A stretch of DNA of 64,000 bases from Dipylidium caninum (lineage: Eukaryota; Platyhelminthes; Cestoda; Cyclophyllidea; Dipylidiidae): assembly GCA_017562135.1 (NCBI GenBank), contig QEYB01000895.1, forward strand, positions 806,001 to 870,000. The letters are read 5' to 3'. The position numbers and the translations under genes were made by a program. How positions within the stretch are numbered: the first letter of the stretch is position 1; each line of letters starts with the position of its first letter. Shown piece by piece: positions 24,601-37,800 of the stretch. The notes below the pieces were generated by a model that was given only the letters and a program-made list of their open reading frames with translations, did no database searches and had not been told where the DNA came from.

Positions 24601-27083
24601 TAAGATTAAAGGGCGAAACTGAGAAAATAAAGTGAAATAGTTATTCACCTCCGACACTTATCACCATCAATACAGCAAAAGTCTAAAGCATCCAGGAGAA
24701 TAATTTATATGTAGATCAACAAATAACACTACCAAAAGCAAAATTACGTAATAGCATACATGACGAAACCCCCTCAGCAGATAACTGTAGCTTTGAAGAG
24801 ACCGAGGTAGGACAAGAATCCGGTATAAGACAATCGACATCTGCTACTTTGCGCGAACACTCATGAATGACTTTGGGCGAGGTGGATTCTTCAGTATCGG
24901 CAACCAAAATGCGTGATCGACTGGTTGGTTTCTGTAACACACAAGTCGATGTCAAAAGAAGCGGAGTAGTCCCGCTTGGTGTAGATGGAAGGCAGTTTTT
25001 GAAATTAAAATATAATCACAAATATTAGTATTTCCCTTAATTTCATCTGCACATATATCTGTTGATTGAATGCAGGTTAATTGTACGCATAATCAGACCC
25101 ATTTACAATTCTTCAAAAAATAGAGATTTTGGAAAAAATATATACCAACTCACCTTGTCAACAGCAGGGAAGATTGTTGACGGTGGTACCTGGGAAGTCC
25201 TCACACAATGATAATCTGAGTCAGGTTCTTTGACTTTGGTCAGTTTTTTTGGATCATTCACATTTTCCCTAAAATTAATGAATTCCCGCTTCAAAAAAGA
25301 CGCAAATCAAGAACTTCACCTGTCCTATGAAGGGGCAACGAAATGTCACATTCGTTAAAGTGAATAACCACTACTCCGACTGCCATCTACTACATACCAA
25401 GTACAGTGCATACATTTTTGCGCAAATGTCAATTGTTTTAACAGTTGTGTTTGACTGCACAAACTTTTGAAGCTTATGTAGTAAGGGTATTCTTAATCGT
25501 TTATATACTTCAAATTGAGCGCACCTCGGAATACTAGTGACGTGGACGTACGCAGAAATGCCAATCAATCTTTGATGTTTACTTAAATGAAAAAGTAGAA
25601 CAGCTTTTTGATAAATTACAAATCCATAAATTCAATTTGAAGCCCAACACAAAAACGTAAAAATACAAGCAATCAAAGGAAAAACTTAGTTGAGGTTGAC
25701 TTTATTAGGCTACTAAAAGGGAAGTAATTATGACCACTGAAGTAAATAAGCATTACGAATAAAGTGGAACATTTAATTAAGATGACTTAATTACCTAGGT
25801 CGCTTAAAACGAGAGATGTGGTTGCTTATATCTGCAGCTGGAGGCCTTCTATGGCAGTGAATATACTCAATTGGAACACTTAGAGACTTCTCAGCGATGT
25901 GAGAAGGATACTGACACGTAGCATTGCAGTACGTCTCACACGAACCCTCGATAATCGCTAAGGCAATTTCATGTTCTGAAATTGGACGCTTGTTAAAAAC
26001 TTCCGCTAATACTGAATAGACCAATTCACGTTCTGGCGTTCTATTTGTCGGCTCACAGACCAGACATGGATCGGACACAGATGCAAAAGTGTTAATAAAA
26101 TATTGACGACTTGAAGCTAAAACATTCTCAATGCAGAGTAGATGAGCATCAGTTAAATTCAGCAATGTAGTAAAGCGTTGAAGCTGAAAAACAAGTAAAT
26201 TTTAAGAATCTTAGACTTTAAATTATGAAATAGTCAAATAAAAATACCTTTGCTTCACTGAGGAATATAAAGGTCTTGCCATCAAAAATATGTCGTCTGT
26301 TGGGATTAGCGTAAAATTTTCGGGAATCTGCGCTAGAAAACCCTTTCTCTTCAATGGGGGGCAAAAACCTGTCAGCTCATGTCAAGTTACAAAATTTCAG
26401 CTTACCTGGACCGATCAGTATTGCTAAAATTCTCGCAATTACAACTCACGAGATTGAATAAATAATCTGGAGTAACTATGTCCAAGTTACGGAGTAAGCA
26501 GCATAAAACCTTGGATATGGTATGAAATATTAGAAGGCGATTACCTTGTGGGTTACTATAAGTTTTGACATGACAAGAAGATTGCACTCTTCTTTCCATT
26601 CGCAAAATATTTTTCCACCCAATGACTGGATAGCACTTTTTACTTTCGTCTTCAGAATTGGATTAACAGAAGAAAGGAGAACATTGAGACGAGACATCTT
26701 GGCTCTAGACTCTCAGACTTCAAACTATGACTTACATTAAGGTACTTCCTGGTGTTGCGCCAAAGGTTATGCTGGAACCCGAAGGAACCGATGTAGTCAC
26801 GTTAGGAATAAGCTTATTTCCGTTCAGAAATGTGCCAAAACGTGATAAATCAATAATTTTGAGGTCCGGGACCACAAGGCTATCGGCCTCGACGGCGTCA
26901 TTGGGGTACGAAATATATATTTTAGCATGGAGACGGCTTACTGAACAATCGAGCACGATAAGATCAGCATCAGTTCGACCGACAGTATATGTGGTATTCG
27001 TCAGAAGCAAACGATTATAACCTATAATAAATAAGCAATCGAGAGAACTAACTTGAATCTTGAATTCTGGAAAGTGTCCACAT
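21655..27083 (-). CDS. NBN: Nibrin (NBS1), MRN complex subunit; 3' end not resolved
   Basis: Nibrin is the regulatory subunit of the nuclear MRE11-RAD50-NBN complex, which senses DNA double-strand breaks and recruits ATM. Twelve phase-consistent exons (635 codons): 27083-27053, 27021-26736, 26704-26545, 26509-26406, 26368-26248, 26183-25795, 25268-25154, 24931-24733, 24276-24100, 23507-23350, 23276-23247, 21789-21655. The start MWTLS mirrors the vertebrate MWKLL. Residues about 12-105 are an FHA domain with the phosphothreonine-binding GR and SRLH motifs. About 108-195 is BRCT1 (AIQSLGG, EWKEECNLLVM), and about 210-345 is BRCT2 (IFDGKTFIFL, then SEHEIALAII). Later exons are low-complexity; DFKRFSK at the end matches the MRE11-binding NFKKFKK region. 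The ATM-binding C-terminus and the stop codon are missing from this model. Introns lengthen from 31 to 1457 nt along the gene. The family call is secure; the 3' end is not. Confidence 0.9.
23247..23276 (-). other. NBN: 30-nt microexon of nibrin
   Basis: The exon encodes ten residues (TSIEREDEKN) and is flanked by a poly-pyrimidine tract with TAG (just above 23,276) and a perfect GTAAGT donor (below 23,247). Both flanking introns are phase 0, so inclusion or skipping keeps the frame. It lies in the variable linker between the BRCT domains and the MRE11-binding region. Confidence 0.65.
26369..27052 (-). other. NBN: Cluster of four ultra-short introns in nibrin
   Basis: Introns at 27052-27022 (31 nt), 26735-26705 (31 nt), 26544-26510 (35 nt) and 26405-26369 (37 nt). 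All are GT-AG. Each is forced by the protein: removing it joins conserved FHA or BRCT blocks in phase (1, 2, 0, 2), whereas reading through the 31-, 35- or 37-nt introns would break the frame. The next intron (26247-26184) is 64 nt and later ones reach hundreds of bases or more. Confidence 0.85.
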
Positions 27084-27112
27084 CTTTTATCTAACAACTA
27101 GAGAGGTGATAG
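27084..27112 (-). promoter_or_regulatory. 3' splice acceptor just upstream of the nibrin start
   Basis: On the minus strand the motif CACCTCTCTAG ends 14 bases before the ATG. It is a plausible acceptor for a spliced leader or for a 5'UTR intron. No donor partner was identified. Confidence 0.4.
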
Positions 27113-28828
27113 CGGCAAAAACATGCAACCATGACAGCCAATCAAGTAGATACAAGAGTAGACGATACGTATTAAACAGCCGAGCAAGGTTACGAGGGGA
27201 AACGGAGAAATAGAAAATACGTCGGCGAAGGTTAAATAGTCATACAGTGCGGCGCACGGTTTACAAAGCAAAAGACCTGGGCTACGACAAAGCTGAAAGT
27301 AATTGGTAAAACATTAAATTTGAAAAATGAGCAGATAGCTGTTGATAAAATAGGCAATATTGTTAATGAGTTAACTGTATATCAGCATGGTGTAAGAAAT
27401 ACGATCATATATCCTTACGTTAACATAGCGGGTTTCAAGCCAAACACAATAAAATTTCTAATCTCTCCCTCGTACCAAGGTCAAAATTTTCATGGAAATT
27501 TCGCCGGTTTTAGTACACATTGTCATAACTAGGGCAGCCTAAACATTACTAGCTACTCGCCTATTTATAACAAAGTGGAGAAAACGGTAAAAATACAGCT
27601 ACTCCCTTCCACATATGTAAACCAGCTCAGTTAGAAGAAATCACCCACAATTTCCTCACGTATCCAAATCACTAAGTAATCAGTTCCAAGTACGTTGTTC
27701 ATGGGGATTACCATATCATCGATTCACCTGCACAGGATTTGGTCTGCTAAAGACTTCCATGTGTATTTAAGTGTGTTCCTTAATCGCATATTATCTCAAG
27801 CCTATACCTAAGTCGGCACAAATAGTTGTAAATCGTTAAACGTGAGCAGGTGAAACCTAAAATTGTGGTCGAAATTGGAATAATTCTAGAGCTTTGCGCT
27901 CGTTTTTATATGTTAATTTATGCATCCTTAGCGTAAAACAAGTTTGTATTGGGCTGTAGTTAATGGGCAGCAAAATAACATCGTTTATGGAGATTCTCTT
28001 ACATAAACGTGTTCGTTTTCTGAAACACCATCACGAAATGTCATATTTCGTATCATTTCGGTTACAATCTCAAGAAGACCGAATTTGTGCAAAATTAATT
28101 TTTTGTATACTTATAACAAGTGTACGATGTTGAGAGCACTAAAGCAGTACCAAACGTCCCCAATATGTTCATATCAAAAAACCCCACAACATCTTTGCGA
28201 GGCATTATTTACGTATTCGGAAGCTGGCAATGGGAATAAAAGATCACCGACCATTGATAATCCTTTTGTGATTTGTACGTTTAGCTGGGCTATTCACACG
28301 GCGTCTGCTTTGGCGACATACCGGACGTAGTCTGGTATGCTTGTTGTTTTCTTTGTTGTCTATGTATGTAGTCCAAACTCAAGCATGCTTCATATCCTTG
28401 TTCTTTCACTAGTATATGCTTTTGCTTGCTATGCCAATGAACGGAAGTGCTGGGACTGCCTGTGGTCCATGATTTTAGTTCTTGAATGTGAGTAATGCAA
28501 CACACCGTGTTGTTACTTCGTGTCTTAACTTTATTTCGTCCTAAAAGTTGAGTGGGTCTCAACGCCCATAGCTGCGTAATTCAACAAATTAACCTTCGGA
28601 ATTCCTTTATATTTACCGATTTTCCTCCACATGTTGAATACAGTGCTTTCGATTAATTCTTCCTCTACTGGCTGAGTATTCAGTGCAAAATACGCAACTC
28701 TTATTCGTTTTCAGCGTTATCTCCCCTTATTTTGAAGATGTTTGCAGTGTATACGTTTCTATTTTTTGACATCTTACACCTATGATATTTAAGCCGGCGT
28801 TTAATTAATTTTTTTTTTCAATACACAA
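27113..28828. promoter_or_regulatory. Divergent spacer between nibrin and LNX
   Basis: The two genes point away from each other, so both promoters or pre-mRNA 5' ends should lie here. I see no TATA box, CpG cluster or conserved open frame that I can name. Short open frames on both strands look like noise. The base bias changes in this spacer from A-rich to T-rich on the plus strand. Confidence 0.4.
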
Positions 28829-28846
28829 CTTTTTTTCAGATGAGCC
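28829..28846 (+). promoter_or_regulatory. 3' splice acceptor just upstream of the LNX start
   Basis: A run of T ending in CAG (28,839) lies only seven bases before the ATG used at 28,847. An overlapping ATG right at the acceptor (28,840) is in another frame. This is consistent with trans-splicing of a leader or a 5'UTR intron. Confidence 0.45.
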
Positions 28847-31800
28847 ATGAACTCATCTACGAAGGCAACTACTATTGCCCTCCCGACAACGATCACAGCA
28901 CCACACTCTTTCACTTCAGTTCCCACAATACGAGCGCCACCAATCACCGCGACTGTGCGACCAACTCCTCCCATTTCAATTCCTTGCTCCACCACATCTA
29001 CTTGCATTTCAAGTAACAAAAAGAAATCTTCTCCATTTTCTGACGACAATTCCATTTGGACTATACCTCCAGTTCCCCCCAGCGGTGGTAGCAGTAATAA
29101 TGGAAGTGCCGACGGCGGCGGTGATGGTAGCAGTGGTAGTAGTCAAGATCCGCCTCTACCTATGTCGCCAACCGCTGAAGAAATTAGCGGTGGCTCTCCT
29201 CCACCTACACCTCCTCCTCCTCCTCCACCACCCGCCATAGGCGGTGGTCCGTGGTCACCCTCTCTCTTTCGTCCAGTTCCCTCTTCACCGAGTTCAGCCT
29301 TTCACACTCCACCACCCTTGGTTAAGCCAGTGGTACGGCCTCCCCCATTTCCCAGTCCACAACTGCCTTGCATTCTGCCACCGCCTCCATTGGCCTATCT
29401 GACGGATGTATCAACACCCAGTGCATCGACGCAGTCAACCACAGTCTCGAATGTAGACAGTGAGGCAGTGATGGCTGGGACCATAGCTGTTACTTCTGCT
29501 ACTAATAACACCAAAGAGGTGTTTCCTTCCCCATCAATCGCATCAATACCACCCTCTTCAGCGGCGACTATTTCGCAACATCCTCAGACAGGTGTCTCAC
29601 CTAGTGGCATAAGTAGATTGAGCAGTGGCAGTGGTGGAAGTGGGAGCATAAGAGAGGCGGTCTTGTGCAATTCTTGTGGCCAACTTCACGATCCACATGC
29701 TGCTCATGTATACGATTACAGTGAAACGGTGGACGCTGACTTACTTTGCAGAGTATGTGCATTGAATGCTTTTTTTGCTTTCATTGTTACAATATCCATA
29801 TCCTAGGTGTGCCTGTAGCTTTATTTCTGTTTCTAAGCCTGTTTTTTACTCCTCACATGAGTTGTCGGTGCAACAACTGTGGTAAGAATTATTTATTCTT
29901 TCCCAAATGCGAATTGGTTTTTGATAATGCGTTTCTTCTACTTGGTACAGTTTGTGATTTTATCTACGGTATTATTTTTAACCTTAGGCAATGAGGTATG
30001 CAAATGGGCAATACTATTTCTCAATACTTTTTTGGTAGACAAACCTAATGATTTCTCATATCATTTGGTTTATTCGGAACTAATTGCCACCACTTTTCCA
30101 TAAGAATGACTGTTAAAGTGCCTGAAGACGGTATTTTTTTTCCGCGCAAACATTGTCTATTTGTGATTTTATGAAAATAAGCTCACTATACATTTGAACT
30201 TATAATATCTTTTCGACTTTTTGGAAACAAGTTAGGTATTAAGGGAAATAGATAAAATTCCAGCAAAAACCAAGGCACAGTGGGACGCTCAACTTCTTCG
30301 TTAGACTCACGTTATATTTGTTTTACAGGGGTTTTTAAATTGCCTCAATCTTGAATTTTTAAATTGGTTTAAATACTAAAATGAATCCTGAGTCTGTTGA
30401 GGTAAAAGGCTATATGCATCCTTCCTAACTATTAAAGCTATTCATTTTCGTCTTTCGATATAGCTCGACTCCGTGAGGTTATGCTTCGCTTTGCTTGCTA
30501 ATCTTGAACATATTTGCCTCCAAAATATGCATTAAATCTACGATTTTATCGTAATACACCTTTTAAGTCTGGCCTAAGTAGGATTGGTTCTTTTGTTTTT
30601 ATAGCTCGACATATTGGCGAACATAGTTACCCTTCATATGAACCATATTGGAGGTTCTCAACCTCTCCGGGCTGATTTTTTGTCATTGCTAAATAAATTA
30701 ATTTTGCCGTGTAGATTTGCCGACAACCCCTGGTTGATCCGATTGACACGAAGTGTGGCCATACATTCTGCACTCCTTGTCTGAAGAGCCATCTTGTTGT
30801 GCAAGCTCTGTGTCCTGAGGACAAGCAGATCATCAACTACCTGGAGTGTCAGCAATCTTCCAATCTTGTTAAGCGGTAGGTCGCTCTCGATGTCAATAAA
30901 TTTTTGTTCTCTTTTGCTCTATGCGAATACATGCTGATGTTACTATTTAAGTAGGTCTATTTTAGAAGTAATTTCTGGTCCGAGAACACTAATCTCAACA
31001 TGCCTCTTTCATTTCGAGTATATTTGAGATACGGCTACTATGCAAATAATTTTTGTATTGACAATGTGAGAGTAATCACGCGATTGAAAAAGAAATGCAG
31101 TTTTAAAACTGTCAATGAAAGTTTTGAATTATGTAATGGTGAGAACCTCAGTTTTCGAGCGCTCTTCAATTTTAAAGTGTTAGTTATCAGTAATTTCTTG
31201 TTAAGAAATTTTGATCTGTATGCAAACTGCATCAATCTTGCGTTCACGAGCAATATTCCTCTTTAGGTTCTTTGCAGTTATTGTTTTCTTCAAAATTAAA
31301 ACATTTGTGGTTACTTTCATTGGGATAGGTCGTGCCGCAAGATATCTGTGTGATTGGTCAGTTGACTGTCCAATTGGATTTTAACTTACCACGTTTCCTA
31401 TTTTTCTCACAAAAACCTTTTGCTGTAGTGGTATTTTCGTAAAACCTTATGAAATAATTTCAAACTAAAAGACATTATTGGCGATCTTGGGTCATGAAGC
31501 ATAAGTCAGCGTCCCCTGATCTGGATGATTATGAGAGCCTCTTACAAGAAACCGGAAGTATCCTGTCCTATGGCCTAGGTAAAGGTAGCACCCAACATTC
31601 CCCAGGTCATGGTGATAACTTTATGAAGGAGGCAGAATTCTCCATTTGTAAAGGATCGGAAGATCGCATAATAACTGCATCTGCTTCAGCGAACTCACAT
31701 CAACTTATTCTTAGTCCTCTTGGGTAAGCTATGGGTTTGGTACTACCATCATATTTATACGTTTTTTGGAAATATCATCGGTCTCTATCATTTGTTTTTA

Positions 31801-34800
31801 TTTAGTCATTGCAAACGAAAATGACTTTTTTTACTCCCGGATATCTGATTTTCTCTCCATTTTTATTTCAGTTTTTTACCGGTTAGTTCACTCACGGTCT
31901 GACACTCTTCGCTTATTTTAACCCTAACCGCTTTAGATATTCGGATTTTACACGTAAAAAATTATGTTATTCTTTGACCTTGGCAAGTTAACCCATTTTA
32001 TCTCTAAAGTAAGTCTTCATATTTTTTTTCCCATATGGTCTTAGTGAACCAGCTTTCGTTAGATTGTTCTAAACCTCAAATATATGACTAGTGTGTTAGG
32101 AAATTAGAGTGTCCCTTAAAAAACTTTTCGCCTAGTATTTTTGTCAATGCTTGATTTCTAAAGCTTACCTGTAACTTTCACCTTTCCCTTAATTGCGCAC
32201 TGCCTTGCCTTAGGAAGTAAAAACAGCCTTTTGTCGCTGAGTTCTAGTAAGAAGTAGCTCGGATTTATGTGCTCCTTCATTGAGATATCAGTTTATAGCA
32301 TCATAAACACGGACCCTGTAGTTAGTTTTACGAGTACTTTAAATGTCTTGTCTTAACATTATTCACAAATTCTCACATTTGTTTGACTCTAAATTGTTTT
32401 GGTTTTCGGAAGCCACTTCTCTATGCACCTTAATTTAGTACAATGTACATTCTTTTCTGTTTTGGAAGCGTTGTTTATAACTAATGTTGAGTTGTTTAAT
32501 CTGCAACTGTTTTTGCTTTAGCGTAACCTTATTGGTGTATTTTTTGAGAATGCTTGGGTTTGGTCATAAAAAACCGGTTTACTTGTGTATACTTAACTTC
32601 TCAGGTGTAAATATCAATGTATTTTAATGGTTTTACACATCACTCGATGCTTCCTGATTCTTTAAATTTTTTAAGTACAGTGGTTTTAATTTTAATGTGA
32701 GTTTTAGGACCAGCATACCAATTTATAGAGTTACTCACAGACATTTATTTTATTTTTATTGTAATGCATTTGTCAGTGTCATGGGAGCAAACTAGACCGC
32801 CTATTTTTGAATATGGGTTATGCCTTTGTGGAATATCCCACACCTATTACCCATTATTGAATCACTTATTAATGATAGTCATTCCGCGATGACGGGTTCC
32901 TGCTCTTTCTCCACTATACTTTTTGCACCGTCTATATTTTCGACTTCCTCAACCATGTAACGAGTTTTCAATCGGTTCCTCACGAAATTTCAATAACTGT
33001 TTGAGGACTCGTGTCTAATTACAGCAGATGCGATTTGTCACTTGGCTTTGCAAACAAATTTTTAGCATCATTTCTACTAAATTCTTCTCTGTTGGATATT
33101 CTATTATTATTAACATATTGCCGAATCTTTGTAGCATTTATAACTCTTTATTTATTATGGATATATGTCAAATGTATGGAGCGTATAACTTGTGCTTACA
33201 TGTTTTACACTTATCTTGACGAATTGAATATTTTGAATTTCGGTCTCACTTAAGTTTTTTGCCCGGTCGGCTTTTCCTTATCCCACCTACGAGCCTATTT
33301 GGCCACCTTCACCTCGTCCTTCCTCCCGTTTGAAGGAGATTCTTCCAACTTCATTAGTTAAATGCGGTCCTATAATCGCTTCCTCTATATGTTTTTTTTC
33401 TAATCATTTGTATGAATTTCATGAATGTGTTTACATTTAGTAAGCGTATTCCCTCATTTTTTCTCCATTCTATCCCCCCATAAGTGTTCACACTCATACT
33501 TTTTTCATAAATTTTCGTAATATTTGTAAAGTATAGGGACCAGCCATTTGATTTTGTTAAGTATGTCAAGGTTAAGCACCCTGTCGTTGATGTGTAAGCC
33601 TGATCACAATCGGCGTGCTATGCATTTTATGACATTTTAATTGTCTATTCCTCTTTTTAAAAGGTTGTTGGACAAATTGCTCGTGATTTGTCCAAACTCC
33701 GAGCATTGCGATGAAGTTCTCTCGCGCTGTGATCTTGAGTCGCATTTAGCCTACTGGTGCCGTGGCACTGTGGTACCCTGCTCTAATGCCAAGTCAGGTT
33801 GTCAATTTCGTGCCGCTAGAGCCCTCCAAACTGAGCACCGGCGGGAGTGTCGCTTCCAACCCCGAACTACCGGGGCGGCCAATTCCACCGGCGGCAGCCC
33901 CGTGGTTCGACCCATTGCTACAAAGTCTGTCGTCCGTTTCGGGCCCATGCCTGGTGCGTCCGCCTTGAATTTCCCACGCTTTTCTTAAGGAATCAGATAC
34001 ACGTAGCTCCCAGCTTATTTCTCCACTTAGATAATTTCGTATTTGAGACAGATATTTTTAATTTTATTGCTAATAACCAAATATTGAGGGTATTCTATGT
34101 CCCGTTAAACCATATTGGTTATCTTTCATGTAACAAGCCACACTCTCCGTCCTGTTTAAAATCTCATAGCAATGAGAGAATGTTATCTTTTTAATAAACT
34201 TCTCCTACCCATATTAATTGCTTCCGCCTTTGTTGTATGCTGGTTTTTTACATTTAGGCGGCTGGAGAGTCTGTTCGTGGTATTTTTTGTTATTTGCAGT
34301 TTTAGATGATCGTTGCTTCATAGGCGTGAATCCGTGAGTGAATCTTCTCACCGATTTAATTACCATTCATCCAAAATTCCTCTCCATAAATCGTAGTTTC
34401 ATGGTTTCTTGAAATATCGAGAATATTTTAATGCTTTGCGCAGGTTAAAAGTGCTTCGTAATCAAAGCCCATTAACAAAATGAGTGTGGCCCCAGCTATT
34501 ATTATGAAGCAACTGAGTTTTGCTAAAGGTCGAGGCCTTGCTATTCATTTTTTTTTCATACTCGCAAATAGGTTTTCCTGGTAAATCTCGATACTACTGG
34601 ATTATCATTAGAGAATAAGTCAAATGGAAGAAACGACAACTTTAGTGCGCTCAAACTTCTTGTTTTACATCTGCTGCATGTGTTCTAAAGTTATTCTGGA
34701 ATGGTTTATTGAAGGATTGTGATTTTTGTTTGGGTCTAAGCCACAGTATCAATTTATTTACATAGAGTATCTCCCATGCATCGTCTATTTTGCACACTCA

Positions 34801-37800
34801 TCTCTTTGACTTTTTTAGAAATAGTAATATAAGAAGCAAACATTTGATTTAAACTATAGACCATATAATTGAGCCTCCCCTGTTGCAAAAAGTACAGGAA
34901 ACGCCCTATATCATCTTTCTATTTACACGGATTTTGGCATTCACTTCTTAAGCTTAGTTTGGTGAAGTTTCTTTCACCGCAATCGGTTTAACCTTACGGT
35001 CTGGTGGTTTGCTGTTTTTCGAACTTCGGCAATTTATTCTTAACAAAGTTCATAATAAGCGAGGCTGCATTTTTATACGGAAAGGAAAGTGGTTTATTTT
35101 CCTGCCTTTCCTCTATTGACTAGTTCTTGCCGTGCAACTGGCTGGGTCTGCGATTCTATTCATTAATCGTGAAATTCCATTTTTTGTAACCGATACGTCT
35201 TTTTTTCGCGAATTTTGAAATAATTTTCTAGTCCCATTATATTTCTCGAGCCAATTTTTTTCATCTTTTCAGTAGTATTAAGATGAAGAAGTAGGTGTAT
35301 ATATCTAAACACACTTATTTCTTTTGCCGTGTTCCTAATAGTATTCTTTTTGCTTTTCTTTTACTACACGAAGTGCTTTTTCTGTTCATATCATCATTTA
35401 TAGAAATATAACTAGTAAGATCCCTCACGGAACGCCGTTGGTCGGCGTGTTTTGGTATCTGGAATGTAATTAATAAATTTATGTGGAGGACCGATTTGGA
35501 GGCAGGTTGTCAGTGTATCAAATGAAAATTAATAATGAATTAGCACGTTTCATTGTAGTTAATTAATTGGTTTCCCCATGTTGCGAGGGTAGAAATTATT
35601 TATTTCGGCTGTCTACCACTATTGACCTCTTTTATTTAATTTTTTGATAAGACAACGGGTTTACAATCGAAGTGAAATAATAAGATCGCTCTTGAATAGT
35701 CTACTTGTGAATTCACTAGTGTGTTGGTTTGCCTCTGACGTTAGTTCGGAGGGTAACGACGGAGGCGCCCCTAATGTCAGCGGGTATGGTCGTCGGTGGC
35801 GCATTTGAGGAGGGTTCATCGACTTCCACTCCTCCAACGGGACCGTCTTTGGGCTCTTCCAGGGGAGGTGACGGTACTGCTGTAGTTACTAGCCGTCCTG
35901 CATCTCCTGTACGAGATTGCGAGGTCACCACCATCGAGTTGCCGTGGCAACCAAACGCAAGCCTCGGAATCAGCTTTGTGGGTGGATCGGATACACCCTT
36001 GGTAAGTTGATGTCGACAAGATTGCTCCCTTTTTCCCCCGGTTATAATTTCGCTATGGTGTTTTATCCCATTAACATTGGTGTTTTGCTTAATTTTCTCG
36101 TGTTTGGGCTAATTATTAATCTAACTTGTTAGCTTCTTCCGATGATTTTAAAAACTAATTTCATGTGAAGGAATTTGCAGTAGGTTTTTTATTTGATTAA
36201 TCTCGATGTAAAGTTCATTTTTTTAGTTAAACTTAGAAAAACTGTGTACTTGCGTATTCTTTCCGCTTTATTGGTAGGCATGTCCGCTCTTACCTTTTTG
36301 ACACAAGCGATTTGACACTATCAGCTACTTAAAATTACAACTTAACAATCAAACCGAAGGCTTCTCTATATTTCGAGTGGTAACACTGTGTGACCCTAAA
36401 ACCACTCGTTTGTAGTTGCATTTCGTATGCCTCTTCTACTTTCTCTTCATTAAAATCCCTACCACATAATTTTTCCATGTTTTAACTATATCCCTACCCT
36501 ATCTGTAGTAAATGTGCCCGCTTTCAAACTCCACTAGCACCCCTCAATCGAACTTTCTTTCCTTAACGGCATTTTGAGACCATTTCATTTTATATCCCCA
36601 ATCCTGATTTGATTTGTCAACTTCCCCAATTACTCGGCTGGGTTTTTCTAGAGTACTTGGTGCACCGATGAATGTTGTATACTCTGGCTTCTCGATCCAC
36701 CGAAAAGCTTGCCGACTTTATGTTGGAGTTCCATAAGATAATCCAAAATTTTTGCCAGCGTCCAGTCCCTATTTTGTTTTATGTATTTGTGTTTATATTT
36801 CATTTTCAGTTATGTATCGTGATTCAGGAGATCTACCTGGATGGAATCGTGGCGATGGATGGTCGCCTACGGCCCGGCGATCAAATCCTCGAGGTTAGTC
36901 ATCTAATCAACTCCTTTTTTGTCAACTTAGTTTAACTTAAACGATTTCCTTCTTACAGAAATAATAACGGTTTTCTCCAAATTAAATAGCAGTTTTCTTT
37001 TGGCATTTTCTGAACCTCAGTTACAGTATTTCATTAACCTGATGGTTTTTCATCACCTGCCTTAACAATTACTGGCTGCTTCGATTCTTATTCCATAAAC
37101 ATTAGTGGTATATAATTTCTATTAGTTTGGCAAAGATTTCTCCACTTTGTATTGTATAGGAGCAGCAGTGGAAGTGCTTGACACTTTACCATTTACACAA
37201 AATGAGTGTTGCCATAAAATTCATTTTTTATGCGAGCCGGCTATTTGTGTACTTGGTTTTTGTTGTTTCCTTTCAAGCCATTTAATGAGGTTTCTCATTG
37301 GTAACTTAGTTCCGCTCCACGTCACAATCTTACTATTTATTACCAAGTCCTACGTAACATTATATTTGCTTACTCAACACAGATAGGCGGTCGTTACACT
37401 CTTGTGCCCTCGGACGTCTTACTTTCATGGCCAACGTTCAGCTCCCTTTTCTCGTCGACATATGTTACTTTGCGAGTTGAAGAGAAGGATCATCCCTTCC
37501 ACTCTCTTCAATTAGGTTCTCGCAGACCTGTTTTTGTACTTAGTAGAATGCCCTCTACTGTCTCGGTGCCTCGCATTTATTTTAAATAGGTAATATAGAT
37601 TGAGTAGGTTGGGTAGATTTAAATTTCTCTGCAAATCGGTATTTGGTAAAATTGTTATCCATTTTAAAATAACAAATTTCGCATTGTTCCTCCCTTACTC
37701 CATGATACATTATGCCACATTGATGTGACGATCCACGTCTATGACAGTCAACGCAACCTCTCTTTTTTTTTATTTGCCTTACATACTTCATTTGTGCAAT

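Noticed and set aside
28801..29055. Minus-strand Val/Gly-rich open frame opposite LNX exon 1
   Set aside because: Shadow of the proline- and serine-rich LNX coding strand.
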